From the NCBI GenBank assembly GCA_963846495.1, contig CAWJWP010000033.1:62001-126000 (forward strand): DNA of 64,000 bases. Reading direction: 5' to 3'. Made by a program: the position numbers and the translations under genes. The notes under the pieces are model-generated. The model worked only from the letters and a program-made list of their open reading frames with translations. It ran no database searches and had not been told where the DNA came from. The DNA is from DASYQD01 sp963846495 (GTDB lineage Bacteria; Acidobacteriota; Thermoanaerobaculia; Multivoradales; JAIOJS01). Below are positions 1 through 8,032 of the stretch, one piece after another (position 1 is the stretch's first letter; every line of letters begins with the position of its first letter).

Positions 1-1182
1 CCGCGCCAGACGCGCGAGGCTTTCTCGCGCCTGGGTTGGACGCGCGTCGTCGCCTTCCAGACCCGCAACCCGATGCACCGCGCCCACTTCGAGCTGACGC
101 TGCGAGCGGCGCGTGAGCAGGAGGCGCACCTGCTCCTCCACCCCGCGGTGGGGATGACGCGGCCCGGCGACCTCGACCACTACACGCGCGTGCGCTGCTA
201 TCAGGCGCTGCTCGGCCGCTATCCGGCGGGGCTGGCGCGGCTGGCGCTGCTGCCGCTCGCCATGCGCATGGCGGGGCCGCGCGAGGCGCTGCTGCACGCC
301 ATCGTGCGCCGCAACTACGGCTGCACCCATTTCATTGTCGGCCGCGACCACGCCGGGCCGGGCGCCGACCGCAACGGCAAGCCGTTCTACGGGCCCTACG
401 CGGCGCAGGAGCTGGTGGCGCGCCACGCCGCCGAGATCGGCATCGAGATGGTGCCCTTCCGCGAGATGGTCTACGTCGCCGACGAGGACCGCTATCGCCC
501 CGAGGACGAGGTGCCGGCGGGAACGCGCACGCTGCAGCTCTCGGGCAGCGAGCTGCGGCGCCGGCTCGCGGCAGGCGCCGAGATCCCCGAGTGGTTCACC
601 TTTCCGGAAGTGGCGGCCGAGCTGCGGCGCACGCATCCGCCGCGCGTCGAGGCCGGCTTCACGGTCTTCTTCACCGGTCTCTCGGGCGCCGGCAAGTCGA
701 CCATCGCGCGGGTGCTGCAGGTGAAGCTGCTCGAGCTCGGCGGCCGGCCGGTGACGCTCCTCGACGGCGACCTGGTGCGCAAGCACCTCTCCTCCGAGCT
801 CGGCTTCTCCAAGGAGCACCGCGACCTCAACGTCCACCGCATCGGCTTCGTCGCCTCCGAGATCACCAAGAACGGCGGCATCGCCCTGTGCGCGCCGATC
901 GCGCCCTACGACGCCGTGCGCAAGGACGTGCGCGAGCTGATCGCGCCGCTCGGCGGCTTCGTGCTCGTGCACGTGGCAACGCCGCTCGAGGTCTGCGAGG
1001 CGCGCGACGCCAAGGGGCTCTACGCGCAGGCGCGGGCGGGCCTCATCCCCGGCTTCACCGGCGTGTCCGACCCCTACGAGGGGCCGGCCGACGCCGAAGT
1101 CGTCGTCGACGCCGCCGTGCAGAGCCCCCTCGAAGCCGCCGAGGCGGTGCTGCGGCACCTGGCGGCCGAGGGCTACCTCTAG
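1..1182 (+). CDS. Bifunctional ATP sulfurylase / adenylylsulfate kinase, 3' part (5' end outside window)
   Basis: Makes APS from sulfate and ATP, then phosphorylates it to PAPS, the sulfate donor. The frame is open from the first base, so the N-terminus lies outside the window. Visible ATP-sulfurylase motifs are FQTRNPMHRAH (codons 19-29) and VGRDHAGPG (about codon 113). The C-terminal third is APS kinase: P-loop GLSGAGKST (about codon 226), then DGDLVRKHL, RIGFVASEI and FTGVSDPYE near the end. This sulfurylase-then-kinase order is known for PAPS-forming fusions. The next gene starts 168 bases later behind its own promoter, so it need not be co-transcribed with the glycan genes. It could serve cysteine synthesis or polysaccharide sulfation; no sulfotransferase is recognisable in the window. 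Confidence 0.95.
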   Translation, partial: PRQTREAFSRLGWTRVVAFQTRNPMHRAHFELTLRAAREQEAHLLLHPAVGMTRPGDLDHYTRVRCYQALLGRYPAGLARLALLPLAMRMAGPREALLHAIVRRNYGCTHFIVGRDHAGPGADRNGKPFYGPYAAQELVARHAAEIGIEMVPFREMVYVADEDRYRPEDEVPAGTRTLQLSGSELRRRLAAGAEIPEWFTFPEVAAELRRTHPPRVEAGFTVFFTGLSGAGKSTIARVLQVKLLELGGRPVTLLDGDLVRKHLSSELGFSKEHRDLNVHRIGFVASEITKNGGIALCAPIAPYDAVRKDVRELIAPLGGFVLVHVATPLEVCEARDAKGLYAQARAGLIPGFTGVSDPYEGPADAEVVVDAAVQSPLEAAEAVLRHLAAEGYL

Positions 1183-1299
1183 CAGGGGAATTCCGCCTCG
1201 CCTGCCGCCGTTCCCACCGTGGCAGGCCAACAGCCGAGACGACGAGCCCGGCGGCGGCTCGCAAACCTTTGAAGGCTCAGCCTCTACGGCGCGAGCGGC

Positions 1300-1308
1300 T
1301 GGTACAAT
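1300..1308 (+). promoter_or_regulatory. Extended -10 promoter candidate for the glycan cluster
   Basis: TGGTACAAT fits the extended -10 consensus TGnTAnAAT, 42 bases before the GTG of the NusG paralogue. No good -35 stands at 16-18 bases (a TTGAAG at 1269-1274 is too far), as is common for extended -10 promoters. It lies in the 168-base gap after the sulfurylase/kinase gene. Confidence 0.5.
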
Positions 1309-1350
1309 CGCCGCACACGGAATGGGCGGAACGGAAGCGAGCGGATCGAC

Positions 1351-1992
1351 GTGCCCCTACTGAAGCGAGAGCCGGAGATCTGGCCGCCCGACCTGTTCGG
1401 CCATCCGGATGGCGCCGCACCCGACACCGTCGATCCGTGGTGGGTTGCCTACACGCTGGCGCGGCAGGAAAAGGCGCTCGCTCGCCACTTGCTGCACTGG
1501 CAGGTCCCCTATTACCTGCCGCAGAGCGAACGCCGGCTGCGCGCCGGCGACCGCTGGCGCACTTCCTATTCGCCGCTCTTCTCCGGCTACGTCTTCTTCC
1601 ACGGCGACCTCGACGACCGCCTGCTGGCGCTGCGCAGCAACGTCATCGTCAACGTCATCCGGGCGCCGGAGCCCGACGAGCTGGCGACCCAGCTGCGCTC
1701 GCTGTGGCTGCTGCAGACGAGCGGCGCGCCGCTCGTGCCGCACCCCTACCTCGGCCCCGGCGACGAGGTCGAGATCGTCGACGGTCCGCTGCGCGGCTAC
1801 CGCGGCCTGGTGGAGCGCGAGAAGGGGAAGTACCGGCTGGTGGTGAGCCTCACGCTGCTGCGCAAGTCGGTGGCGGCCGAGATCCCGCGCGACGCGCTGG
1901 TGCCGGCGTCGCTGCGCCGCGCGGGCGCGCATGCGCCGCCGCCGCGTGCCGCCGGGACTCGACCGCAAGCCGCCGGCTACGCACGGATCTGA
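1351..1992 (+). CDS. NusG-family transcription elongation/antitermination factor (RfaH/UpxY/LoaP-like)
   Basis: Specialised NusG paralogue of 213 aa, probably acting on RNA polymerase to carry it through the long downstream operon. The NGN domain covers about residues 30-130 (WWVAYTLARQEKALARHL, YYLPQSERRLR, LFSGYVFF). A KOW motif follows at about residue 150 (GPLRGYRGLVEREKGKYRL). The start is GTG at 1351. Housekeeping nusG normally sits with secE and ribosomal proteins; this one heads a polysaccharide cluster, as RfaH, UpxY and LoaP paralogues do. The tail after about residue 190 is low-complexity and Arg/Pro/Ala-rich. Family assignment is firm; which operon it controls is inferred from position. 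Confidence 0.9.
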   Translation: MPLLKREPEIWPPDLFGHPDGAAPDTVDPWWVAYTLARQEKALARHLLHWQVPYYLPQSERRLRAGDRWRTSYSPLFSGYVFFHGDLDDRLLALRSNVIVNVIRAPEPDELATQLRSLWLLQTSGAPLVPHPYLGPGDEVEIVDGPLRGYRGLVEREKGKYRLVVSLTLLRKSVAAEIPRDALVPASLRRAGAHAPPPRAAGTRPQAAGYARI

Positions 1993-2052
1993 CATCGCCT
2001 TTCGCGAGCTCGGTTTCCAGCACGTGCGCGACGCGCACCGATTCGGATGCAG

Positions 2053-2072
2053 GGCCGGCGACGGCGCCGGCC
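2053..2072 (+). promoter_or_regulatory. Strong GC hairpin in the leader between the NusG paralogue and the first glycosyltransferase
   Basis: Perfect 8-bp stem GGCCGGCG / CGCCGGCC with loop ACGG in the 110-base gap before the first transferase. No U-tract follows, so it is not a normal intrinsic terminator. Some NusG paralogues (LoaP) are known to load at RNA hairpins in operon leaders; that role here is inference. GC-rich DNA makes chance hairpins common. Confidence 0.35.
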
Positions 2073-2102
2073 GGACGGGTGGGGCGGGAAGGACAGTCGA
2101 AG

Positions 2103-3257
2103 GTGACACCCTCAGCAGGTGCCCGGACACCGACGGGGGCGGAGCCTGCCCGCTCGCGCAGCAAGCGCCGTCTGCTGTTCGTGTCCGTCGGCCTGTCGCC
2201 GCACGGCGGCGGCATCGCCACCGCCGGTCGCCTGCTGCTCGGCGCCGTGCGCGCGTGGGCGGAGGAACGGGACGTCGACCTCTGCTTGTTCACCCTCGGC
2301 TGTGCTTCCGACCTGCCGGCGGGCGTCGCGGGGCGCGCCTTCGACGGCGACCGCGCGGCGCTCGGCCGCGCGGTGTGGAAGGCGCAGTTCCTCGAAGGCT
2401 TCCGCCACCAGGTCTATGACTTCCTCGGCGTCGCCCGCATCCAGGGCGTGCTGCCGAAGCGCTGGCTCGCGCGCTATCTGCTCTACGTCTACGGCATCGA
2501 GGTATGGAGGCCGCTCACCGGCGGCCGCCGCCGCGCGCTGGCCGGCGCCGCCGTGCGCCTCGCCTGCTCGCAGCACACGATCGAGAGACTGCGCGCGCAC
2601 AACCCGCAAGCTCCGCCGGTCGTGCCGCTCCACCTCGCCATGAGCGCCGAGGGCAACGGCGACCTCGCCGCCGACGCGGCAACGCTCGCGCGCGTCGGCG
2701 AGGGGTTCCTGCTCATCGTCGGCCGCATGGAAGGCGACCGCTACAAAGGGCACGAGGAGCTCTTGCAGGCGATGACCCAGCTGGCGACCGCGCACCCGCA
2801 CCTGCGCCTCGTCATCGTCGGCGAGGGGCGCGACCGGCCGCGCCTGGAGGCGCGCGCCCGCGAGCTCGGCATCGCCGAACGGGTCGTGTTCACCGGCTTT
2901 CTCGACGAGCCGACGCTCGCTGCGGTCTACCGGCGCTGCGCCGTCTTCACCATGCCCAGCGAGGGTGAGGGATTCGGTCTCGTCTACCTGGAGGCGATGC
3001 GGGCGGGCAAGCCGTGCGTGGCGCTCGCCGGCTCGGCGGCCGCCGAGATCGTCGTCGACGGGTCGACCGGCCGGCTCGTCGCGCCGGGCGTCGAGCCGCT
3101 GACCCGCACCCTCGACGAGATGCTCGCCGACGCGGCCGGCACGGCGGCGCTGGGAGCGGCCGGCCGCGAGCGCTGGCACGCGCGCTTCCGCCCCGAGCTG
3201 TTCGCAGCCGGCCTGCGCCCGCACCTCGAGACTTTGATGGGCGAGGGGCCCGCTTAG
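2103..3257 (+). CDS. Glycosyltransferase family 4 (GT-B)
   Basis: Retaining GT4-type transferase of 384 aa, predicted to add a sugar from a nucleotide donor to a lipid-linked glycan at the inner membrane. N-terminal Rossmann half: RRLLFVSVGLSPHGGGIAT. The C-terminal donor half has LLIVGRMEGDRYKGHEEL, VFTGFLDE and the GT4 signature MPSEGEGFGLVYLEAM. The frame is open far upstream, but GTG 2103 is chosen because GGAAGGA lies 9 bases before it and the GT-B fold begins just inside. It is the first transferase behind the NusG paralogue and ends 2 bases before the amidotransferase. Sugar specificity cannot be told. Confidence 0.88.
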   Translation: MTPSAGARTPTGAEPARSRSKRRLLFVSVGLSPHGGGIATAGRLLLGAVRAWAEERDVDLCLFTLGCASDLPAGVAGRAFDGDRAALGRAVWKAQFLEGFRHQVYDFLGVARIQGVLPKRWLARYLLYVYGIEVWRPLTGGRRRALAGAAVRLACSQHTIERLRAHNPQAPPVVPLHLAMSAEGNGDLAADAATLARVGEGFLLIVGRMEGDRYKGHEELLQAMTQLATAHPHLRLVIVGEGRDRPRLEARARELGIAERVVFTGFLDEPTLAAVYRRCAVFTMPSEGEGFGLVYLEAMRAGKPCVALAGSAAAEIVVDGSTGRLVAPGVEPLTRTLDEMLADAAGTAALGAAGRERWHARFRPELFAAGLRPHLETLMGEGPA

Positions 3258-3259
3258 CC

Positions 3260-5126
3260 ATGTGCGGCATCAACGGCGCCCTTCGCCTCCTCCCGACAGC
3301 ATCGGTGCTCGACCGCGACGAGCTGCTGCGCACGCGCGAGCACCAGCACGCCCGCGGCCCCGACGCCGCCGGGCTCTGGCTGTCGAGCGACGGCCGCGTC
3401 GGGCTCGCCAACAACCGGCTCGCCATCCTCGACCTCTCGCCCGCCGGCTCGCAGCCGATGGCGCTCCGCCGACGGCCGCTACCACGTCACCTTCAACGGC
3501 GAGATCTACAACTTCCGCTCCCTGCGCGCCGAGCTCGCCGCCCAAGGCGTGCGCTTCAAGAGCGAGAGCGACACCGAGGTGCTGCTCGCGCTCTACGCCC
3601 GCGACGGCGTGGCGATGCTGCCGCAGCTGCGCGGCATGTTCGCCTTCGCGCTCTGGGACGACGTCGCGCAAGACCCTCGTCCTCGCCCGCGATCCGTTCG
3701 GCATCAAGCCGCTCTACTACTCCGTAGAGGGCGGCGTGCTGCGCTTCGCCTCGCAGGTGAAGTCGCTACGGGCGGGCGGCGGCGTCTCGTCCGCGGTCGA
3801 TCTCGCGGCGGTCGCCGGCTTCCTGCTCTGGGGCTCCGTGCCCGAGCCGTTGACGCTGCGGCAGAGCATCCGCCAGCTTCCCGCCGGCCACTACCTGCGG
3901 ATCGAGGACGGGCGCGTCGGCGAGCCCGTTCGATACTCGTTCGCGCCGGCAGAGAGCGACGAAGCGGGCGGCCGCGCCATACCGCTCGCCGAGGCCCTCG
4001 CCGACTCGGTGGCGGCGCACCTGGTGGCCGACGTCCCGGTCGCCGTGTTCCTCTCCTCCGGCCTCGACTCCGGGCTGGTGGCAGCGCTCGCGAGGCGGCA
4101 CGACTCCCGACCTGACGACGCTCACCGTGCGCTTCCGGAGCTCAGCGCGGCACGAACGCCGACGAAGGCCCGATCGCCGCCCGCGTGGCGGCGGCGCTGG
4201 GGACCCGGCATCGCGAGGTCGAGCTCGGCGGCGAGGAGCTGCGCGCCCTGTGGCCCGCCGCCCTCGCCGCCATGGACCAGCCGAGCATCGACGGCTTCAA
4301 CACCTTCCTCATCTCGCGCGCCGCCCACGAAGCGGGATTCAAGGTGGTGCTCTCCGGGCTCGGCGGCGACGAGCTGCTCGGCGGCTATCCGTCGTTCAAC
4401 GACGTGCCGCGGATGGTGCGCGTCGGCGCGCGCGCTGCGCACGCTGCCCGGGCTGCCGGCGCTGTGGCCGCGGCTGACGGCGACATGGGGCGGCGCAAGA
4501 TGGTCGGGCTGCTGCGCTACGGCCCGTCGCTGCCGGGCGCCTACCTGCTGCGGCGCGGCCTGTTCCTTCCCGAAGAGCTGCCGGCGCTCCTCGGCGAGCG
4601 AGGCGGCAGCAGAGGCGCTGCGCCGCTACGACCCGCTCGGCGACGCCGCCGATGCGCTCGCCGAGTCGCCGGCGCTCTGGCGACGACGACGGATCAGACG
4701 AGCTCCTGGCTCGCCGTGCACCGACTGGAGACCGCCCGCTACCTGCGCCACCAGCTCCTCCGCGACTCCGACTGGGCGTCGATGGCCTGGTCGGTCGAGC
4801 TGCGCGTCCCCCTCGTCGATGCCGTGCTGCACCGGCATGCTCAGCGCGTCGGCTTCGCGCCGGCACGCCAGCACGGAAAGGTGACGGCCGTGCGAGCCGC
4901 CGCGCCCGAGCTACCCGACGAGCTGTTCGGTCGCAAGAAGACCGGCTTCTACGTGCCGCTCGCCGAGGCGCTCGCCGAGGACGCCACGGCGCTCTCGCAC
5001 GGCGAGCGCTCGCGGCGGTTGGCGCTGCAGATCCTCGCCGCCCACGGCGTGTCGCTGCCGTGGCGGGAGGCAGCGGCCGACACCGAGCGCAACAGCCGTG
5101 ACGAAGCCCTGAGCCTGGTCGGATGA
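3260..5126 (+). pseudogene. Asparagine synthase-like glutamine amidotransferase, about eight frameshifts
   Basis: Reads as a full-length AsnB-like enzyme (about 620 codons) only if the frame is changed about eight times. The N-terminus is MCGINGALRL (Cys2 nucleophile of class II amidotransferases) with GPDAAGLWL. After a shift near 3465 come FNGEIYNFRSL and MFAFALWDD; after one near 3665, LVLARDPFGIKPLYY and FLSSGLDSG (the PP-loop, with SSGLDS instead of SGGVDS). Further switches lie near 4105, 4140, 4430, 4485, 4600 and 4685, ending in WSVELRVPLVDAV and FGRKKTGFY. Pieces stay conserved between switches, so the damage is recent or is sequence error. An intact paralogue lies at 33599. In glycan clusters such enzymes are thought to amidate sugar carboxyls. 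Confidence 0.8.
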
Positions 5127-6148
5127 GCTCTCCCGCGACGTCGACTCCCCCACGCGTCAGCGTGCTCGTTCCGGCCTGGAACGACGGCCGCTACCTCGAG
5201 ACCGCATTGGGCTCGCTCGCGGCGCAGACCTGGCGCGACTTCGAGGCGGTGATCGCCGACGACGGCAGCACCGACGAGACGCCGCGGATCGCCGCCGGCT
5301 GGGCAGCTCGCGATCCGCGCTTCCGACTGGTGCGCAGCGACACCAACCGCGGCATGACGGAAAACTGGAACGCAGCCCTGCGCGCGGCGCGCGGCGAGCT
5401 GGTGACCAAGCTCGACGCCGACGACGCGGCGGCGCCGGACTTCCTCGCCGCGATGGCGCCCGAGCTCGACGATCCGGCGACCGCCGCTGCCTTCTGCCGC
5501 ACCGTCGAGTGCGACGAGGAGCTGCGGCCGGTGGCGGCGTGGGACGGCGAGCGCGCGTTCGCCTCGCACGGCGTCGATCCGGCGCAACGGAACGTTCGCC
5601 CCGGCCACGATTGGCTGGCGATGAGCTTCGACGACCACCAGCTGTGGCACTCGGATGCCTTCCTGACGCGCCGCGAGGAGCTGCTCGCCCTCGGCGGCTG
5701 GGACGAGCGCTGGAGCTGCGCCTCCGACACCGACCTCATCCTGCGCCTGCTCGAGCAGGGACGGCCCGTCGTCCACGTCCCCGCGATCGGCATCTCCTAT
5801 CGGCGCCGTGAGCGGTCGGTGAGCGGCCGCGCCGCGATCGAGGGCTGGAAGCAGGTCGAGGCGGTGCTGGTGCCGCTGGGCTCGCTCGCCAGGGCCGGAA
5901 GGCCGCTCGCCCGGCGCTCGGCGGCCCTTCGGCAGCACTGGTGGCGGCTCTGGCGCGCCGCGCAGGCGTTACGTTCGGACGCCGCATTCGTCGCCGGCCT
6001 GCCGCCGCATCACGCGCGAAGGCTCGCGCCTCTGCTCGCCGCCGCGAGCCCGCCGCCGGCGTGGGTACGCATCGAAGGCGACCTGCGCGTGCTCGGTTGG
6101 CGCACGCGCCGCGCTCTCTCCGCTGCCCCCATGAAGCCGCTCTCGTGA
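5123..6148 (+). CDS. Glycosyltransferase family 2
   Basis: Inverting GT-A transferase of 341 aa. The N-terminal nucleotide-sugar site reads VSVLVPAWNDGRYLE with IADDGSTDETP (about residues 12-60). The DxD-like metal site is KLDADDAAAPDF (about residue 97), and WSCASDTDLILRLLE is the acceptor/catalytic region near residue 195. No membrane segment is evident. The ATG overlaps the preceding stop by 4 bases. The C-terminal 80 residues are Arg/Ala-rich and helical-looking. Donor and acceptor unknown. Confidence 0.88.
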   Translation: MSSPATSTPPRVSVLVPAWNDGRYLETALGSLAAQTWRDFEAVIADDGSTDETPRIAAGWAARDPRFRLVRSDTNRGMTENWNAALRAARGELVTKLDADDAAAPDFLAAMAPELDDPATAAAFCRTVECDEELRPVAAWDGERAFASHGVDPAQRNVRPGHDWLAMSFDDHQLWHSDAFLTRREELLALGGWDERWSCASDTDLILRLLEQGRPVVHVPAIGISYRRRERSVSGRAAIEGWKQVEAVLVPLGSLARAGRPLARRSAALRQHWWRLWRAAQALRSDAAFVAGLPPHHARRLAPLLAAASPPPAWVRIEGDLRVLGWRTRRALSAAPMKPLS

Positions 6149-7164
6149 GCGCCGCCACGCAAGCTCCACGGCTGCACTCCTCGGCACCCGACGTCTCCGT
6201 CGTCGTCGGCGTCCGCGATGGCGAGGCGCGGCTGGAGGCGGCCCTGCGCAGCATCCTCGCGCAGCGCGGTGTCCGCCTCGAGCTGGTCGTCGTCGACGAC
6301 GGCTCCACCGACCGCACGCCCGAGATCCTCGCGGCCTTCGCGGCCCAGGACGAGCGGGTGCGAGTGTTCCGGCAGCAGGCGCACGGTCTCACCGCCGCCC
6401 TCATCCGCGGCTGCGGCGAAGCGCGGGGCCGCTTCATCGCCCGCCAGGACGCAGACGAGGTCTCCCATCCCGACCGTCTGCGCCGGCAGCTGGATGCCTT
6501 CGCCGCCCATCCCGAGCTCGCCCTGGTCTCCTGCTGGACCGAGCAGCTGGCGCCGCGCGGCGAAACGCTTCGCGTCGAGCGCGGGCGGGGCGGCACGGCG
6601 GACCGTCCGGTGCCGATGTTCGAGCGCGACGGTGGGGGCGCGCTGCGCGTCGTCGCCGGCCCCAGCCAGCACGGCTCGGCGATGTTTCCCGCCGAGCTCT
6701 ACCAGCGCGTGGGCGGCTATCGGGCGGCGTTCGGCGTTGCCCAGGACTGGGACCTCTGGCTGCGCCTGGCGCAGCACGGGCCCTTCCTGATGGTGGGCGC
6801 CGCGCTGCTCACCACCAACCTCGACGTGCGCTCGCTCTCCTTCGCCGTCCGCGACGTGCAGATGGCGCTCGGTGCTGCGGCCACCGAGGCATTGGCGCGG
6901 CGGCTCGCCGGCGCCTCGGACGCCGACTGTCTCGAGCGCGCCGAATCGCTGTCGCGACAGCTCGACGCCGCGCGCGGGCGCCGCCGGCGGCGCACCGAGG
7001 CGCTGGGCCTGTACCACATCGGCGAGGGCCTGCGTCGCCAGCGACACCCGGCATCGCTCTCCTATCTCGGCTCGGCGTTGCGCCGCTATCCCTTTCTCCT
7101 GCGCGCTTGGGTCCGCGCCGGTCAGGCGGTCTTGACGACGACGAGGAACAGCCCTGATCGCTAG
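6145..7164 (+). CDS. Glycosyltransferase family 2
   Basis: GT-A transferase of 339 aa starting at GTG 6145, which overlaps the previous stop (GTGA). Motifs in order: VSVVVGVRDGEARLE, VVVDDGSTDRTPEI, ARQDADEVSHPDRL (metal-binding DxD region, about residue 100) and VAQDWDLWLRLAQHG (about residue 200), where the QDWDLWLR block holds the likely catalytic Asp. The frame is open upstream of 6145, but that part only mirrors the previous gene. The C-terminal RRQRHPASLSYLGSALRR helical tail is common in this subfamily. Confidence 0.87.
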   Translation: MSAATQAPRLHSSAPDVSVVVGVRDGEARLEAALRSILAQRGVRLELVVVDDGSTDRTPEILAAFAAQDERVRVFRQQAHGLTAALIRGCGEARGRFIARQDADEVSHPDRLRRQLDAFAAHPELALVSCWTEQLAPRGETLRVERGRGGTADRPVPMFERDGGGALRVVAGPSQHGSAMFPAELYQRVGGYRAAFGVAQDWDLWLRLAQHGPFLMVGAALLTTNLDVRSLSFAVRDVQMALGAAATEALARRLAGASDADCLERAESLSRQLDAARGRRRRRTEALGLYHIGEGLRRQRHPASLSYLGSALRRYPFLLRAWVRAGQAVLTTTRNSPDR

Positions 7165-8032
7165 CACCCTCACCATCGTCATTCCCACCTTCGAGCGGCA
7201 CCAGACGCTCGTCGACACCGTCGACCACGTGCTCGAGCTGCAGCCGGCGGCCGACGAGGTCATGGTGGTGGACCAGTCGCCGCGCCATCCTGCCGAGGTC
7301 GAGCAACGGCTCGCCGGCATGGCGGCGAGCGGGCGCATCCGCTGGTTGCGCATGACCGAGCCGTCGATACCGCGCGCCATGAATCTCGGACTGCGCGAGG
7401 CGACGTCCGACGTCGTGCTGTTCCTGGACGACGACGTGATTCCCGTCCGCGATCTGGTGGCCCGCCATGCCGAGGCCCACCGCGAGCCCGGGATCGCCGT
7501 CGTCGCCGGCCAGGTGCTGCAGCCGGGAGAGGAGCCCGAGCCGCTTGCCGGCGCGCGCTTCGCGTTCCGTTCCTCGTTGCGGCAGCGAGTCGACGAGGTC
7601 ATCGGCTGCAACTTCTCGGTGCAGCGGCCCTCTGCCATCGCTTGCGGTGGCTTCGACGAGAACTTCGTACAGGTCGCCTATCGCTACGAGGCGGACTTCT
7701 GCCGCCGCGTCCGCGCCCATGGCGGCATCGTCTTCGCGCCCGCGGCCTCGGTTCGACACCTGCGCGCCGGAGGCGGCGGCACGCGTTCCTACGGCGACCA
7801 CCTGCGGACTGCGCGTCCGGCACACGCCGTCGGCGAGTACTACTACCTGCTCTGCGCGCGCTCGCTGCCCGGGCGCTGGCGCGCATTCCTGGGACGGCCC
7901 TGGCGAGCCGTTCGCACCCGCCACCATTTGACCCATCCGTGGTGGATCGTCCCGACGCTCTGCGCGGAGCTCGTCGGCATGTCCTGGGCGCTAGCGCTCA
8001 AGGCTCGCGGCCCCAGGCTGGTTTCCCCATGA
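7154..8032 (+). CDS. Glycosyltransferase family 2, probable CTG start
   Basis: GT-A transferase of about 292 aa. The fold starts at STLTIVIPTFERHQTL, upstream of the first in-frame ATG and with no ATG, GTG or TTG before it after the upstream in-frame stop. CTG 7154 is preceded by GAGGA at 7143-7147 with 6-base spacing, so it is the likely initiator. Motifs: VMVVDQSPRHPAEVEQ, MNLGLREATSDVVLFLDDDV (the DDD metal site) and CNFSVQRPSAIACGGFDE. The start lies inside the last codons of the preceding gene, consistent with translational coupling. The alternative is GTG 7226, which would delete the first beta strand. Confidence 0.8.
   Translation: MIASTLTIVIPTFERHQTLVDTVDHVLELQPAADEVMVVDQSPRHPAEVEQRLAGMAASGRIRWLRMTEPSIPRAMNLGLREATSDVVLFLDDDVIPVRDLVARHAEAHREPGIAVVAGQVLQPGEEPEPLAGARFAFRSSLRQRVDEVIGCNFSVQRPSAIACGGFDENFVQVAYRYEADFCRRVRAHGGIVFAPAASVRHLRAGGGGTRSYGDHLRTARPAHAVGEYYYLLCARSLPGRWRAFLGRPWRAVRTRHHLTHPWWIVPTLCAELVGMSWALALKARGPRLVSP

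Noticed and set aside
2053..2072. Intrinsic terminator before the first glycosyltransferase
   Set aside because: Stem is strong but no U-tract follows, so it was kept only as a possible leader element.
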